Numbered from the stretch's first letter, positions 18,686-29,900 are shown. The stretch: 64,000 nt of DNA from [Bacillus] selenitireducens MLS10 (GCF_000093085.1 NC_014219.1:3402384-3466383); one strand, 5' to 3'. Translations and numbers: made by a program. The notes: generated by a model from the sequence alone, not told the origin.

Positions 18686-19751
18686 TTTCCATCATCCGTG
18701 ACTGTTCTTCGACAATGAGGGCCTCAATAATCTCATCGAGCTTCCCTTCAAGAATCTGATCGAGTTTCTGAATGGTCAGGCCGATCCGGTGATCCGTCAC
18801 CCGGCTCTGCGGGAAATTATAAGTCCGGATACGCTCGGAACGGTCACCGGTACCGACGGCGGATTTCCGGTTTTCGTCATACTCCGCCTGGGCTTCCCGC
18901 TGGTATTTGTCATAAATCCGGGCGCGAAGGACCTTCATGGCCTTTTCTTTGTTTTTGATCTGGGATTTCTCATCCTGACACGATACGACGATCCCCGTCG
19001 GTTCATGGGTGAGCCGCACGGCGGACATGGTCGTATTGACGCTTTGTCCCCCCGGGCCGCTTGAAGCAAAGCGGTCAACCCGGATGTCCTTCTCACTGAT
19101 GTCCACTTCCACATCTTCCGCTTCCGGAAGAACGGCAACCGTCGCAGTCGAGGTATGAATACGCCCGCCGGATTCCGTCGCCGGCACCCGCTGAACGCGG
19201 TGAGCGCCGTTTTCGAATTTCATCTTGGAATACGCGCCGGTTCCGTTGATCGTAAACACGATCTCCTTGTACCCGCCAATCCCTGTTTCACTCGCTTCAA
19301 TCACATCCGTCTTCCACCCCTGGCTCTCGGCATAGCGGTGATACATCCGGTACAGATCCCCGGCAAAGAGCGCCGCTTCGTCACCTCCGGCAGCCCCTCT
19401 GACCTCGACAATCACGTTTTTGTCATCGTTCGGGTCTTTCGGGATCAGGAGCACACGGAGCTTTTCTTCCAGTTCACCGAGTTCGGTCTCCAGTTCATCA
19501 AGCTCCATCTTGGCCATTTCGCGCATCTCATCGTCCAGATGATCCCGAAGCATCTCTTTCGTATCCTCCACCTGGGATTTGATGTCTTTATACTGTCTGT
19601 ACGCTTCCACAGTTTCCTGCAGACCGGACTGTTCCTTTGAATAATCCCGGAGTTTATCCGTATCATTCATAACCGCCGGGTCCATCAAAAGCTCATTCAA
19701 CTGCTCATAGCGGTTCTCCACTGATTCAAGTCGGTCAAACACGTGCGCCAC
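18672..19751 (-). CDS. prfA: Peptide chain release factor 1
   Basis: 359 residues. It recognises UAA and UAG and releases the peptide on the ribosome. The catalytic GGQ is in [12 protein letters not shown] (about residue 235), and the PxT-type anticodon region reads [12 protein letters not shown]. The N-terminal helices and length are typical. A clear promoter lies 50 bp upstream. It is the first gene of the prfA-prmC(-ywlC) group. tdk, its neighbour in B. subtilis, is separated here by cdr and an MCP gene. Confidence 0.97.
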   Translation of the reverse strand: MAHVFDRLESVENRYEQLNELLMDPAVMNDTDKLRDYSKEQSGLQETVEAYRQYKDIKSQVEDTKEMLRDHLDDEMREMAKMELDELETELGELEEKLRVLLIPKDPNDDKNVIVEVRGAAGGDEAALFAGDLYRMYHRYAESQGWKTDVIEASETGIGGYKEIVFTINGTGAYSKMKFENGAHRVQRVPATESGGRIHTSTATVAVLPEAEDVEVDISEKDIRVDRFASSGPGGQSVNTTMSAVRLTHEPTGIVVSCQDEKSQIKNKEKAMKVLRARIYDKYQREAQAEYDENRKSAVGTGDRSERIRTYNFPQSRVTDHRIGLTIQKLDQILEGKLDEIIEALIVEEQSRMMENAQA

Positions 19752-19801
19752 CTCTTTTTTCTGATTCTCGCTTATCTCGCGTCACGATGCAATCTTTCTA
19801 T

Positions 19802-19830
19802 AGTATAGGGTCTCTCCCCGGCAAAATCAA
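19802..19830 (-). promoter_or_regulatory. Sigma-A promoter of prfA
   Basis: Minus-strand TTGATT (19825-19830), exact 17-bp spacer, TATACT (19802-19807), ending about 50 bp before the prfA start. Hexamers match at four and five of six positions. Confidence 0.65.
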
Positions 19831-19942
19831 TTCCTGATTGCATATACCCATGCGTGTATACGTTTATCAGGTGGGACGAAAGGGAAACAGAACAGAGAAT
19901 GATCAGTCGACAGAACGACCAAATCAAGGAGGAGATGCAGTG

Positions 19943-21274
19943 ATGAATGTGGTGATTATTGGAGGAGATGCTGCGGGGATGAGCGCAGCCATGCAAGTTT
20001 CGAGAAAGCGAAAAGACGCATCAATTACCGTATTGGAAAAGGGAGGCATCTATTCATACGCCCAGTGCGGCCTGCCTTATTTCATTGGCGGAGAGGTGGA
20101 CAAGAGCGAGGAGCTGATTGCCCGCCCTGTCTCATTTTTCCGGGAAAAAGCCGGCATTGACGCAAGGGTGTTCCACGAGGTGACCGCCGTTGATGCCGAG
20201 AACAAGCAGGTGAGCGGCACCGATCTGAACAGCGGCGAACCGTTCAGCGTTGACTATGACATCCTTCTCGTCGCAACAGGGGCCGGTTCAATTTTCCCGC
20301 CATTTGAAGGGCGCGACCTTGAAGGGATCCACCTGCTGAAAACCATCCCGGACGCAGAAGCGATCGTTGAGGATCTTAAGGAAAACGTTCTGAACGTCAC
20401 CGTCATCGGCGGCGGCTACATCGGCCTTGAGGTAGCAGAGAACCTCGTGAAAGACGGCCGTAAAGTGCGGATCATCGATCTCGCAGACCGCATCGGCAAC
20501 GTCTACGATAAGGAGATCAGTGAAAAGATTCAGGAAGAAGCCGAACGAAACGGCATCGACCTCGTCCTTGGGGAATCCGTCACCTCTTTTGAAGGGGAAA
20601 ACGGCCGGGTATCCAAGGTTGTCACCGATCAGGGCAGTTACAACGCGGACATGGTCGTTGTCGCCATAGGGGTCAAACCGAATACCGGCTTCCTTGAAGG
20701 AACCGGGGTGCACCTGCATCCATCCGGGGCCGTTCTCGTCAATCCGTATATGGAGACGAATATTCCGGGCATTTATGCCGCAGGAGACTGCGCGACCCAG
20801 TTCCACCGCGTGAAACAGAAGGATGACTTCGTCCCCCTCGGCACGCATGCGAATAAACAGGGGCGCATTGCCGGGATCAATATGTCCGGCGAGACGAAAG
20901 CCTTTAAAGGCATCACAGGTTCATCGGTCATGCAGTTCTTTGACCTCACCGTCGGCAAGACCGGTATCAGTGAAAATGAAGCGAAAGAGCTTGGTATGGA
21001 CTATGAGGTGATCGGCTATGACGCAGCGGCAATTGCTCACTACATGCCAGGAAACAGCCCGCTCTTTATCCGGATGATGAAGGATAAAACGAATGATAAG
21101 CTCATCGGCATGCAGGCCATCGGGAAAAAAGGCGTGGACAAGCGGATCGACGTCGCCGCCACGGCCATTTACCACGGCATGACCACTGAAGATATGGAGA
21201 ATCTCGATATCAGCTACGCACCGCCGTTTAATACGGCATGGGACCCGGTCCAGCAAGGGGCACGCCGCCTGTAA
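19943..21274 (+). CDS. cdr: CoA-disulfide reductase family flavoprotein
   Basis: 444 residues. FAD/NAD(P)H oxidoreductase of the CoADR/NADH oxidase family. FAD-binding VIIGGDAAGMSAAMQ at residues 4-18, single redox-active Cys42 in SYAQCGLPYFIGGEV, NAD(P)-binding VIGGGYIGLEVAENL, second FAD motif PGIYAAGDCA, and a C-terminal dimerisation domain ending SYAPPFNTAWDP. One active cysteine indicates a CoA-S-S-CoA or persulfide substrate rather than glutathione. The ATG at 19943 is chosen for AAGGAGGAG eight bases upstream; an open frame continues 35 codons further but lacks support. It is a lone + strand gene with its own terminator, inserted between prfA and tdk. Confidence 0.94.
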   Translation: MNVVIIGGDAAGMSAAMQVSRKRKDASITVLEKGGIYSYAQCGLPYFIGGEVDKSEELIARPVSFFREKAGIDARVFHEVTAVDAENKQVSGTDLNSGEPFSVDYDILLVATGAGSIFPPFEGRDLEGIHLLKTIPDAEAIVEDLKENVLNVTVIGGGYIGLEVAENLVKDGRKVRIIDLADRIGNVYDKEISEKIQEEAERNGIDLVLGESVTSFEGENGRVSKVVTDQGSYNADMVVVAIGVKPNTGFLEGTGVHLHPSGAVLVNPYMETNIPGIYAAGDCATQFHRVKQKDDFVPLGTHANKQGRIAGINMSGETKAFKGITGSSVMQFFDLTVGKTGISENEAKELGMDYEVIGYDAAAIAHYMPGNSPLFIRMMKDKTNDKLIGMQAIGKKGVDKRIDVAATAIYHGMTTEDMENLDISYAPPFNTAWDPVQQGARRL

Positions 21275-21286
21275 TTTCAAAACGAC

Positions 21287-21320
21287 TGAAACCCTCTTAC
21301 ATTTGAGGGTTTCATTTTTT
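21287..21320 (+). terminator. Terminator of cdr
   Basis: Perfect 10-bp stem TGAAACCCTC / GAGGGTTTCA (21287-21296 with 21305-21314) followed by six T, 12 bp after the cdr stop. Confidence 0.93.
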
Positions 21321-21411
21321 GCCTGGAGCCGTTGATCATTCTTTCTGGCATCTGTTGGTGCAGGCGAACGCTCGCAACCTCCGTACAAATCATCAAGAAC
21401 CTGCATAAACG

Positions 21412-21452
21412 AAAAACATCCAAATCCACTGATTGTGGATTTGGACGTTTTT
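21412..21452. terminator. Bidirectional terminator between cdr and the MCP gene
   Basis: Perfect 10-bp stem TCCAAATCCA / TGGATTTGGA (21419-21428 with 21436-21445) with T-runs on each strand. It serves the minus-strand MCP gene ending at 21501. Confidence 0.88.
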
Positions 21453-21500
21453 TCGTTGCGCTTTTTTAACAGATTCGAAGAAGTCTGCACATCCGTCTGA

Positions 21501-23693
21501 TCATGATTCAGAGCGGTTCTGTTGTTCTTCTTCTTCCGGCTCTCTCTGGTCTTCAAAGGATATTTCCTCAGTCTCAAGGTTTTCAGTGAACTCTTCATCA
21601 TCACCTTCTGTAATCGGCTCTTCTTCAACAGGTTCCGGTTCCTCATGAACAACTGGCACCGATTCCTCAATCGGATTCTGCCCCTCTTCCACTTTAAAGC
21701 GATTCACGACTTCTTCGAGATCGGTCATGGTAGACTCGAGAATATCCGACAATTTCCCCAGCTCTTCGGCGGCTGCGAATTGTTCCTGCGTCGTCGCACT
21801 GACTTCTTCTGTTGAGGCCGAAGTGGTTTCGGTGATTTCCGCCATATCGCCGATAGCCCTTTCAACCTGTTCGCGCTTTTCAGACATGGTCTCAATTGAA
21901 CGTTCCATGCTTTCAACAGCTGCAAATATATCCTCTGTATCCGTCATAATATCACCGAAGGACGCCTTCGTTTCTTCGACAGATTTGGCCTGTTCCCCGA
22001 ATAATGCCACTGATTCTGTGACAAGCTTGACGGAGTCCTTCGTCTGACCGAGGATCGCACTGACGATGCCGTCAATTTTACCTGTCGACTGCTTTGACTG
22101 TTCCGCGAGCTTACGGACCTCGTCAGCAACGACAGCGAAACCTTTACCCGCTTCTCCGGCACGGGCCGCTTCAATGGACGCATTCAGTGCGAGGAGGTTT
22201 GTCTGATCACTGATGCCGTCGATGATCTCCACGACACTGCGGATCCCCTCCACATCCTGACTCAGCTTTTCAATGGATGTTTTGATCTGACCGATATTTT
22301 GCCCGACGTCTTCGTTCTTCGCTGTCAGTTCATTCATATAGCCGAGGGAATTCGTTGACGATGTCTTCGTGTTGTTCGCCACCTTCGTCACCTGTCCGAC
22401 GGCCTCACCCATCCGGGTCATCTCTGAAGAGAGTTCCTCCATCTCCTGCGATGTCCGATCCGCATAATTCACCTGTTCCATGGCGCCGTTCGCCACTTCC
22501 TGAATCGATGACGCAATCTGGTCAGCGGTGTGGGACGACTGATCTGCAATCCGCTTCATCTGTTCCGTATTTTCCTTAGCGACCGTCGTCACCGATTTAT
22601 TCTCTGCGATGATATGCGAGAAGTTCTGAAGCATCCGGTTAAAGCTCGTACCGAGCTGCCCCATTTCATTCTTGCCTGTCTCATTTGTTCTCACCGTCAG
22701 GTCGCCGTCTTCAGCCTGCTTCATGAGCCTGATCATGTTTGAGATCGGACGCGTCACCGATGAGGTCACAAAGAATGCGATCGTAACGGCTGCAATAATG
22801 AAACCGACAACAAGGGCGATCACGAATGTCGTTAGGGCGTTCATTTCGGCCATGACGACATCCCGCGGCGTGGAGACGACGGCATACCAGTCATTCTCAA
22901 GCTCGATATGCGACATGATCACATCGTCCTGAGCAACTTCTTCGCCGGATATGGTTTCGATTTCATGGTTATTACTTCGAAGAATCTGTCCATCCTGATT
23001 GGCGATGAACAGGAGCCGCTCCGGAATCTCTTCCATATTCCGCTCCCGGCCAAGGACATCATCAAACATCCGCTCTGACAGCTCCAGGCCGAGAATGCCC
23101 TGATTCACAGAACGGTAAAGGACCATTCGAAGGCTTCCGTCTTCCTCAAATGCCGTATCCCAGACAAACGTGTTTGATTCGAGAAGATCACGTACCTCAT
23201 CCGTAAACGGGGCATCGCCCATGTCTTGACCTCTTACCCTGCCAAGCACTTCCCCGTCCTGCTCGCGGTAGAAGAACATTTCATCGAGGTAGTCCGTACT
23301 GTTTCGGATCGATGAAAAATAGTCCGTCACTTCCCGGCGTGCCGTAAACACGTCCATCTGATCCATATTCGAGAAATTTGCAACCATCTGTTCATACACA
23401 TCTCCATCAGTAAACGGGCGCATCGACAGATCATAGACCTGATCGATCTGCTGATTGATGTTCTCACCGATTTGGCCCGCAATTTCTTCGGACATGTCCT
23501 CAACCTGATTCTCAAGGGCGTTTTCAGACTCGGAGAAAACGATAAATGCGACTGTCACAGCCGGGATGACACCGAGCGCAATAAACCAGACGAGCAGTTT
23601 AAACTTGAGCGTCACATTCGAGTGGCCTTTTTTACCTGACTTCGATTGAGCAGAGGAACCCGATCCCTGCTTGTTCATGAATGACTTTCCCAT
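21501..23693 (-). CDS. Methyl-accepting chemotaxis protein with large sensor domain and acidic tail
   Basis: 730 residues. A basic N-terminal stretch, membrane helix at about 33-53, extracytoplasmic sensor of about 230 residues (Cache-like fold suggested, not certain), second helix at about 287-311, HAMP to about 365, and a long signalling domain with the tip [23 protein letters not shown] in two overlapping parts. The last about 65 residues are an unusual, very acidic Pro/Glu tail ([19 protein letters not shown]) with no recognisable CheR-docking pentapeptide. It is inserted between cdr and tdk. The promoter candidate is at 23789-23817. Confidence 0.94.
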   Translation of the reverse strand: MGKSFMNKQGSGSSAQSKSGKKGHSNVTLKFKLLVWFIALGVIPAVTVAFIVFSESENALENQVEDMSEEIAGQIGENINQQIDQVYDLSMRPFTDGDVYEQMVANFSNMDQMDVFTARREVTDYFSSIRNSTDYLDEMFFYREQDGEVLGRVRGQDMGDAPFTDEVRDLLESNTFVWDTAFEEDGSLRMVLYRSVNQGILGLELSERMFDDVLGRERNMEEIPERLLFIANQDGQILRSNNHEIETISGEEVAQDDVIMSHIELENDWYAVVSTPRDVVMAEMNALTTFVIALVVGFIIAAVTIAFFVTSSVTRPISNMIRLMKQAEDGDLTVRTNETGKNEMGQLGTSFNRMLQNFSHIIAENKSVTTVAKENTEQMKRIADQSSHTADQIASSIQEVANGAMEQVNYADRTSQEMEELSSEMTRMGEAVGQVTKVANNTKTSSTNSLGYMNELTAKNEDVGQNIGQIKTSIEKLSQDVEGIRSVVEIIDGISDQTNLLALNASIEAARAGEAGKGFAVVADEVRKLAEQSKQSTGKIDGIVSAILGQTKDSVKLVTESVALFGEQAKSVEETKASFGDIMTDTEDIFAAVESMERSIETMSEKREQVERAIGDMAEITETTSASTEEVSATTQEQFAAAEELGKLSDILESTMTDLEEVVNRFKVEEGQNPIEESVPVVHEEPEPVEEEPITEGDDEEFTENLETEEISFEDQREPEEEEQQNRSES

Positions 23694-23788
23694 GATACTT
23701 CCACCACTTTCTGCATGTATGTCATGACTGCCTTTTTAACTGAGAACGCTTTCCCTTGTTCGTGCAGGTCTGTCGCGTCTTTGAACGT

Positions 23789-23817
23789 ATCGTAACAGAC
23801 GATCTCCCCCTTGTCTA
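23789..23817 (-). promoter_or_regulatory. Candidate promoter of the MCP gene at 21501
   Basis: Minus-strand TAGACA (23812-23817), 17-bp spacer, TACGAT (23789-23794), about 95 bp before the start codon. No sigma-D-type motif (TAAA...GCCGATAA) was seen upstream. Confidence 0.45.
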
Positions 23818-23885
23818 TGTGCAATTGTTACATAATCTACTGAAAAATCCCCATAACACTGGCGCATTACAGGGAAACATAACCA

Positions 23886-24515
23886 TCAAAATAGAGGTTT
23901 TGAGGAGTAACCAACGTTCTCAAAGCGGTGATTACGCGGTTTATTGGGTACTTCGTGGCAGTGACGACATCGCGGTTCATACGATTCAGATGCACCGACG
24001 AGAATAATCGGATCATCAAAGGATGCCGGCCGCCCATCAATCAGGCGTTGTGTGCGGCTCGCCGGTGATCCGCATGAGAGGCAAATCGCCTGCAGTTTTG
24101 TCACCGACTCGGCCATGGACATCAGCTGCGGCACGACGCCGAACGGTTCGCCGCGAAAATCCTGGTCGAGTCCTGCGACGATCACGCGGATCCCGTCATC
24201 AGCCAGCTTCTCAGCCAAGGCTACGATATGTTCATCAAAAAACTGCACTTCGTCAAATGCGACCACCTGTGTACTGCTGTGAATGAGTTCAATGACGTCT
24301 TCAGAAGCACCGACTGGGACAGCTGTCACTTTATTGCCGCTGTGTGAGACGACTTCCTCGTCGGAGTAACGGTTATCGATCGCCGGTTTAAAGACCTGGA
24401 CTTTCTGGCGTCCGTAGTGAGCGCGGCGCACCCGGCGGATCAGCTCCTCTGATTTACCGGAAAACATGCTGCCGCATATGACTTCAAGCCAGCCTTCTTT
24501 TCTTGTTAAATGCAT
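23886..24515 (-). CDS. tdk: Thymidine kinase
   Basis: 209 residues of the type II (human TK1-like) family; phosphorylates thymidine for salvage. P-loop GSMFSGKS at residues 15-22, the Asp/Glu-containing [10 protein letters not shown], catalytic region [11 protein letters not shown], and a zinc lasso with CLSCG and CRHCH. The ATG at 24513-24515 gives the family N terminus ([18 protein letters not shown]); the longer open frame is not supported. It lies downstream of rpmE as in B. subtilis, but what follows is an MCP instead of prfA. Confidence 0.96.
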   Translation of the reverse strand: MHLTRKEGWLEVICGSMFSGKSEELIRRVRRAHYGRQKVQVFKPAIDNRYSDEEVVSHSGNKVTAVPVGASEDVIELIHSSTQVVAFDEVQFFDEHIVALAEKLADDGIRVIVAGLDQDFRGEPFGVVPQLMSMAESVTKLQAICLSCGSPASRTQRLIDGRPASFDDPIILVGASESYEPRCRHCHEVPNKPRNHRFENVGYSSKPLF

Positions 24516-24684
24516 ACAACCAGTCCCTGTATTATGTATTCGGATTGCAAGTGTGCTGTTGGCACATTCTCCACGTTTCATTATAGAGAGGTTTTCTCGA
24601 ACATTCCACCGAACACCGAAAAGTTTTTTGCACTTGAATCGTTAGTCCCTTTTTCCCGGCTTTTTCCCTGACGAATGCATTCAG

Positions 24685-24734
24685 GCAAAACAAAAAAGCA
24701 GGCGTGAGCCGGTGAAAACACCAACTTCGCCTGC
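24685..24734 (-). terminator. Terminator after rpmE
   Basis: Minus-strand stem GCAGGCG / CGCCTGC (24728-24734 with 24698-24704) with an inner GGTG-TTTT-CACC, then TTTTTTGTTTT. It lies 17 bp past the rpmE stop. Confidence 0.9.
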
Positions 24735-24750
24735 CTTGTTTGTCTGTGGA

Positions 24751-24993
24751 TTACATACCGTATTTCTTCTTGAAGCGGTCCACTCGGCCACCAGCGTCGG
24801 CAAACTTCTGCTTGCCTGTGTAGAATGGATGAGAGTCAGAGCTGACTTCCACTGTAAGCAGTGGATAAGTGTTGCCATCTTCCCATTCAATCGTTTCGCT
24901 CGATGAACGTGTAGAGCCTGTCAAGAACATGAAACCGGAACTGACATCTTTGAATACCACCTGATGGTATTTTGGGTGAATGCCTTCTTTCAT
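24751..24993 (-). CDS. rpmE2: Ribosomal protein L31, type B (zinc-free form)
   Basis: 80 residues: [20 protein letters not shown], a TRSS-containing middle, and [17 protein letters not shown] near the end. No cysteine is present, so it lacks the CxxC zinc site of type A L31. Length and the insertion before HPFYTGKQ are typical of type B. The ATG at 24991-24993 is used because the Shine-Dalgarno AAGGAG abuts the upstream ATG too closely. It follows rho, the place of the zinc-type rpmE in B. subtilis; Listeria and Staphylococcus also have a type B gene there. Confidence 0.95.
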   Translation of the reverse strand: MKEGIHPKYHQVVFKDVSSGFMFLTGSTRSSSETIEWEDGNTYPLLTVEVSSDSHPFYTGKQKFADAGGRVDRFKKKYGM

Positions 24994-25135
24994 GTTTCTC
25001 ATCTCCTTTTGCCCTGAATCTTTCGAAACAGAGTTATCTGGACGGGCACGATCCCGTCACTCACATACTTCGAAATTATAACAACTGGACGCAGTGAATG
25101 CAACCTTTTTTTCTGTGGTTCATCACCGAACGGGC

Positions 25136-26419
25136 TCAGCTCCTGGTCTGTTTCGGTTTCGCCTTGCCCGCTTTTTCTTTTTCAAACTCATCGAAGAAAT
25201 CCTGATTCGTCTTCGTTTGCTTCACTTTCTTCAGGAAGCGCTCAAGGAATTCCGGCTGATCGTTCATCGTCCGGCGCATCGACCAAAGATTCTCAATCTG
25301 TTCTTTATTCATCAGGAGCTCTTCGCGGCGGGTTGAGGAGCGGCGGATATCAATCGCCGGGAATACGCGGCGTTCTGCGAGCTTGCGGTCGAGGTGCAGC
25401 TCCATGTTCCCTGTTCCTTTGAACTCCTCATAGATCACGTCGTCCATCCTTGAACCGGTATCAACGAGAGCCGTGGCAAGGATCGTCAGGCTTCCGCCTT
25501 CTTCAATGTTCCTCGCCGCCCCGAAGAAACGCTTCGGACGGTGAAAACTCGCAGGGTCAATCCCCCCGGAGAGCGTCCGCCCGCTCGGCGGCACAACGAG
25601 GTTATAGGCCCTCGCAAGGCGGGTGATGCTGTCCATGAGGATGACGACATCCTTCTTCGCCTCCACAAGGCGCATGGCCCGGTCAAGGACAAGTTCGGCG
25701 ACCTTAATATGGTTTTCCGGCACTTCATCAAAGGTGGAGCTGATGACTTCCCCTTTGACAGAGCGTTCCATATCCGTCACTTCTTCAGGTCGTTCATCGA
25801 TCAGAAGCACCATCAGCTCGAGGTCAGGGTGATTTTTGGCAATGCTGTCTGCGACCTCCTGCAAGAGCAGGGTTTTCCCTGCTTTTGGCGGGGCCACAAT
25901 CAGTCCGCGCTGCCCCAGTCCGATTGGCGACACCATATCCACAACCCTCGATGCAACCTTGTTCGGTTCGGTCTCAAGAGTGATCCGCTTCTCCGGGTAA
26001 AGGGGCGTTAACTGCGGGAAGTGCGGACGTTCACTGGCACGCTCCGGATCTTCCCCGTTTACAGCGGCGACCTGCAAAAGTCCGTAATAACGCTCGTTTT
26101 CCTTTGGTTTACGGACTTTCCCGGAGACTTTGTCCCCATTGCGGATACGAAAACGTCTGATCTGGGACGCGGAAATATACACATCCTGCGGACTTGGCTT
26201 ATACGTATTTGAACGAAGGAAACCAAACCCTTCATTCGGGATGATATCGAGCACCCCTTCCATAAACATGAGATCTTCATTCTCAGCCTGTTTTTGCATA
26301 ATGGCAAAAATGAGTTCTTTTTTGGAGAGTTGGCTGTAGCTCGACAGCCCCTTGTCTTTTGCAAGCTGATAGAGGTCTTTCAGGGTCAGCTTCTCCATTT
26401 CATTGATCGTTAAGCCCAT
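25136..26419 (-). CDS. rho: Transcription termination factor Rho
   Basis: 427 residues. Hexameric RNA-dependent ATPase. N-terminal helical domain with [13 protein letters not shown], cold-shock-like RNA-binding domain with EGFGFLRS at 63-70, Walker A APPKAGKT at 176-183, Walker [17 protein letters not shown], and the Q/R-loop region with [21 protein letters not shown]. The chosen ATG is supported by family length but its Shine-Dalgarno (AAAGG) is distant, so the exact start is uncertain. A short acidic-basic C-terminal tail follows the ATPase domain. Confidence 0.97.
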   Translation of the reverse strand: MGLTINEMEKLTLKDLYQLAKDKGLSSYSQLSKKELIFAIMQKQAENEDLMFMEGVLDIIPNEGFGFLRSNTYKPSPQDVYISASQIRRFRIRNGDKVSGKVRKPKENERYYGLLQVAAVNGEDPERASERPHFPQLTPLYPEKRITLETEPNKVASRVVDMVSPIGLGQRGLIVAPPKAGKTLLLQEVADSIAKNHPDLELMVLLIDERPEEVTDMERSVKGEVISSTFDEVPENHIKVAELVLDRAMRLVEAKKDVVILMDSITRLARAYNLVVPPSGRTLSGGIDPASFHRPKRFFGAARNIEEGGSLTILATALVDTGSRMDDVIYEEFKGTGNMELHLDRKLAERRVFPAIDIRRSSTRREELLMNKEQIENLWSMRRTMNDQPEFLERFLKKVKQTKTNQDFFDEFEKEKAGKAKPKQTRS

Positions 26420-26592
26420 TTCATGATCACAACCTTTTTTGGAATGTCTGTATCGATGTCGTTTTGGGAATCAGGGTCGGAATAAACAGAGAGTTCTGCT
26501 GTGAAAAGTGATCCTGCGGAGGAGAGTGAAGCGGGTGATGTTTCCTGCACGTTCAAAGAACCGGGGTACCGGCACCTTTGACAGGCGCACAG

Positions 26593-26627
26593 GAAAAATC
26601 CGGCAAAACCCATGTGAGGATTTTGCC
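26593..26627 (-). terminator. Terminator of murA; only feature in the rho-murA gap
   Basis: Minus-strand 10-bp stem (GGCAAAATCC with GGGTTTTGCC, 26602-26627) followed by GGATTTTTCC, about 155 bp past the murA stop. The rest of the 361-bp gap (26420-26780) shows no gene, only an AATTC-rich direct repeat and a small GACGGT/ACCGTC hairpin next to murA. Confidence 0.7.
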
Positions 26628-26780
26628 GCTCTTAACTATTCAAGCATACATTGGAAGGAAATACAAGGATTGATCCGTTTTCTTAAATGACAAGGCCCTG
26701 AATTCAACAAGAGAGAATTCCCCTCAGCAAAGCGGACGGTTCCGTCGATGACCGTCTCCCTGAGTCATCCGGCCTGTTGA

Positions 26781-28070
26781 TCAATGCTGTTCCTGTTCTG
26801 CCTTGTCGCTCGTTGCTGAACCTTCTCGCCAGATGTTCGCACCGACCTTGCGCAGCTTCTCTTCGAGAAACGCATATCCGCGGTCAATATGCTCCACACC
26901 ACTGATCTCGGTAACGCCTTCTGCCATGAGCCCCGCCACAACAAGGGCAGCTCCTGCTCTGAGATCCGTTGCCTTGACACTTGCCCCCTGCAGCCTGGCG
27001 TTCCCGCTGATGAGCGCGGACTGACCTTCGACTTTGATCGCCGCCCCCATCCGTCTCAGTTCATCCGTATGTTTAAACCGCGAGCCGTAAATGGTGTCTG
27101 TCACAATACTCGGGCCATTCGCTTCCGTCAAAAGGCTCGTGAACGGCTGCTGAAGATCCGTCGCAAACCCCGGGTAGACTAGGGTTTTTACATCCACCGG
27201 CATCTTCTCTGTTCTTCCGTTCGAAATCACGACGCTGTCATCCCTCGTCTCGATATCAATATTCATTTCCCTCAGTTTGGAGATCAGCGACTCCAGGTGC
27301 AGAGGGATCACGTTATCGATTTCAACACGTTTGCCTACGGCAGCCGCCATGATCATATACGATCCCGCTTCAATCCGGTCAGGAATGATTGTGTGCCGAC
27401 AGCCCTGGAGCGAATCCACCCCTTCGATCCGGATCACATTCGTACCGGCGCCTTTAATCACGGCGCCCATATTTGTGAGGAGCGTTGCCACGTCGATGAT
27501 CTCCGGCTCTTTTGCTGCGTTTTCGATCGTGGTTGTTCCTTTTGCTTTCGCAGCTGCGAGCATGATGTTGATCGTCGCGCCGACACTCACCACGTCGAGA
27601 TAAATGTTCGCGCCAACCAGTTCATCTGCCTGCAGATAAATCGCGCCCTGCTCGTTCGTCACCTTGGCGCCGAGGGCTTCGAATCCTTTAATGTGCTGAT
27701 CGATCGGCCGGGGACCGAGGTTACAGCCGCCAGGCAGACCGATTACAGCCTTTTTGAATTTCCCGAGCATCGCACCCATAAAATAGTACGACGCCCTGAG
27801 CTTCTTCACGCGTCCGTTCGGAAGAGGCATGGGAAACATCCCATCCGGATCAACCGTCAGGGTATCCCCTTCAAGCTTTGTTGTTCCACCGATTTCTTCG
27901 AGGAGCTCTGATAAGATGCCCACATCGGAGATATGCGGAAGGTGATCGATGGTCACCGGTGAGTCCGCGAGAATCGTAGCCGGAATCAGTGCCACTGCGC
28001 TGTTCTTGGCTCCGCTGACTTCAATGGTTCCTTCGAGCTTGTGACCGCCTTCGATAAAGAGTTTTTCCAT
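26781..28070 (-). CDS. murA: UDP-N-acetylglucosamine 1-carboxyvinyltransferase (MurA2/MurZ type)
   Basis: 429 residues. It transfers enolpyruvate from PEP to UDP-GlcNAc, the first committed step of peptidoglycan synthesis. Active-site Cys116 lies in [16 protein letters not shown], and the N-terminal [18 protein letters not shown] and C-terminal [17 protein letters not shown] are typical. The location between rho and tal marks it as the murZ (murAB) paralogue of Bacillus. Cys rather than Asp at the active site predicts fosfomycin sensitivity of the enzyme (inference). Confidence 0.96.
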   Translation of the reverse strand: MEKLFIEGGHKLEGTIEVSGAKNSAVALIPATILADSPVTIDHLPHISDVGILSELLEEIGGTTKLEGDTLTVDPDGMFPMPLPNGRVKKLRASYYFMGAMLGKFKKAVIGLPGGCNLGPRPIDQHIKGFEALGAKVTNEQGAIYLQADELVGANIYLDVVSVGATINIMLAAAKAKGTTTIENAAKEPEIIDVATLLTNMGAVIKGAGTNVIRIEGVDSLQGCRHTIIPDRIEAGSYMIMAAAVGKRVEIDNVIPLHLESLISKLREMNIDIETRDDSVVISNGRTEKMPVDVKTLVYPGFATDLQQPFTSLLTEANGPSIVTDTIYGSRFKHTDELRRMGAAIKVEGQSALISGNARLQGASVKATDLRAGAALVVAGLMAEGVTEISGVEHIDRGYAFLEEKLRKVGANIWREGSATSDKAEQEQH

Positions 28071-28141
28071 CAGTCATCCATCCTGTTCTGTTCGTCGTTG
28101 TCTCATCCGGTGCTTACCGCTTCCCGGGCCCGAGGCCCAAG

Positions 28142-28157
28142 GCAAGACCGGTCTTGC
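28142..28157. repeat. Perfect 16-bp palindrome between murA and tal
   Basis: GCAAGACCGGTCTTGC with no loop, preceded by a GGGCC/GGCCC pair. It may be a protein-binding site or part of a weak terminator after tal; there is no T-run. Function unknown. Confidence 0.4.
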
Positions 28158-28197
28158 TGCATCCTATAGAGATCCGCCGTTTTGATATCCGATCCGT

Positions 28198-28842
28198 TTA
28201 CTTGTTCGCTTTGTTCCAATCCGCGAGAAACTTTTCAATTCCGATATCCGTGAGCGGATGCTTCACGAGCTGACCGAACATGGAGAACGGCACGGTGGCG
28301 ATATGCGCACCGCGGAGCGCCGCTTCCGTGACATGCTGCGGATGACGGATCGACGCTGCGATGATCTGAGTGTCGAGCATTTGCACAGACAAAATGTCCG
28401 AGATCGTTGAAATCAGCTCGAGGCCATCGTGACCGATGTCATCGAGTCTGCCGAGAAACGGGGACACATAGGTCGCGCCGGCTCGCGCAGCAAGCAGCGC
28501 CTGATTCGCAGAGAAGACAAGAGTCACGTTTGTTTCGATATTGTCATCACTGAGCGCCTTCACTGCCTTCAGGCCTTCAAGCGTCATCGGAATCTTGACG
28601 GTAATATTCGGTGCGATGGCCGCCAGTTCACGGCCTTCTTTAATCATGCCTTCGGCGTCAAGTGCAATCACTTCGGCACTGACCGAGCCGTCGACGACCG
28701 CGGTGATCTCTTTAAGTCGGTCGTGAAAATCCACGCCTTCTTTCGCCACCAGTGACGGATTCGTTGTCACACCGGAGAGGACCCCCAGTGCATATGCTTC
28801 TTTAATCTCTTCAAGATTGGCCGTATCAACAAAAAATTTCAT
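28198..28842 (-). CDS. tal: Transaldolase / fructose-6-phosphate aldolase family (short form)
   Basis: 214 residues. TIM-barrel enzyme of the small transaldolase family (TalC/FSA-like, B. subtilis YwjH). N terminus [29 protein letters not shown] at 24-36, Schiff-base Lys83 in ITVKIPMT, and [11 protein letters not shown]. It links the pentose phosphate pathway to glycolysis. The ATG at 28840-28842 is set by AGGAGG nine bases before it. It sits between fba and murA as in B. subtilis. Confidence 0.95.
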   Translation of the reverse strand: MKFFVDTANLEEIKEAYALGVLSGVTTNPSLVAKEGVDFHDRLKEITAVVDGSVSAEVIALDAEGMIKEGRELAAIAPNITVKIPMTLEGLKAVKALSDDNIETNVTLVFSANQALLAARAGATYVSPFLGRLDDIGHDGLELISTISDILSVQMLDTQIIAASIRHPQHVTEAALRGAHIATVPFSMFGQLVKHPLTDIGIEKFLADWNKANK

Positions 28843-28911
28843 GTCATTATTCCTCCTGTCGTAGTCGGTTTTCACGCATCCCCCCGTTCAGGAAAGCGCT
28901 GTTATCCGTGA

Positions 28912-28974
28912 ATAAAAAAAGAAACGACAGCAGGAGGGGCATACGTATGCACGCCCTTTTCCCGCAGTCGTTCC
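28912..28974 (-). terminator. Long terminator after fba
   Basis: Minus-strand extended stem from GGAACGACTGC (28964-28974) to GCTGTCGTTTC (28921-28931), with an inner near-palindrome GCATACGTATGC, followed by TTTTTTT. It starts four bp after the fba stop. Confidence 0.9.
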
Positions 28975-28978
28975 GGTC

Positions 28979-29833
28979 TTATGCCTGATTGGACGAACCA
29001 AATTCCTGCATTTTATCTTTTACCACTCTGACGATGGCTTCCTTACCAGGTCCGATGACTTTACGCGGGTCATATACCTTCTCATCGTTCGCGAGCTTTT
29101 CGCGGACTGCTTTTGTCCATTCGATTTGACACTCAGTGTTGACATTGATCTTGGCGTGGCCAAATTCAATGGCTTTCTTCACCTGGTGAGTCGGGATCCC
29201 GGATCCGCCGTGAAGAACGAGTGGTGTTTTTGTTGCGTTTGCGATTTCTTCCATTTCCTTGAAGCCAAGCTTCGGCTCACCCTGGTATGGTCCGTGAACG
29301 GATCCGAGGGCTGCAGCCAGTGCATCCGCTTTACCTTCTTTCGTGATACGGACACATTCTTCAAGGTCGGCATAGTTTACGCCGCCGATAACGCCGTCTT
29401 CTTCACCGCCGACAGTACCGACTTCCGCCTCAACGGAAGCACCGCGGGCATGTGCATATTCAACAACCGCTTTTGTCATTTCGATATTCTCTTCAATCGG
29501 ATGGTGGGAACCGTCGATCATGACTGATGTAAAGCCTGCATCCACTGCTTTTTTACAGTTTTCGATGGACTGACCGTGGTCAAGGTGAATCGCGACAGGT
29601 ACCGTTGTACCCTGGGATTCCATCAGCTCTTTCACCATTGCCGTGATGAGCTTGAATCCGCCCATATACTTGGCCGCACCCTCGGATACACCGAGAATGA
29701 CCGGGGACTGCTCTTCTTCAGCTGCCTGAAGAATGGCCTGCGTCCACTCAAGGTTATTGATGTTGAATTGCCCTACTGCATACTGGTTTTGGAATGCTTT
29801 GTTCAGCATATCCGTCATTGAAACTAAAGGCAT
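28979..29833 (-). CDS. fba: Fructose-bisphosphate aldolase, class II
   Basis: 284 residues. Zinc-dependent glycolytic and gluconeogenic aldolase. [14 protein letters not shown] at the start, catalytic/zinc-site HLDHGQS around residues 83-89 (Asp85, His86), [14 protein letters not shown], and [10 protein letters not shown]. The ATG at 29831-29833 follows GGAGG by nine bases; a TTG two codons earlier is less likely. It has its own extended -10 promoter and a structured leader of about 190 nt. Confidence 0.97.
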   Translation of the reverse strand: MPLVSMTDMLNKAFQNQYAVGQFNINNLEWTQAILQAAEEEQSPVILGVSEGAAKYMGGFKLITAMVKELMESQGTTVPVAIHLDHGQSIENCKKAVDAGFTSVMIDGSHHPIEENIEMTKAVVEYAHARGASVEAEVGTVGGEEDGVIGGVNYADLEECVRITKEGKADALAAALGSVHGPYQGEPKLGFKEMEEIANATKTPLVLHGGSGIPTHQVKKAIEFGHAKINVNTECQIEWTKAVREKLANDEKVYDPRKVIGPGKEAIVRVVKDKMQEFGSSNQA

Positions 29834-29900
29834 GTGCAAAATCCTCCTTATGATTCTTCATACTGTAAGCGGATCTCGGTAAACAGAATCTGTACATAGC

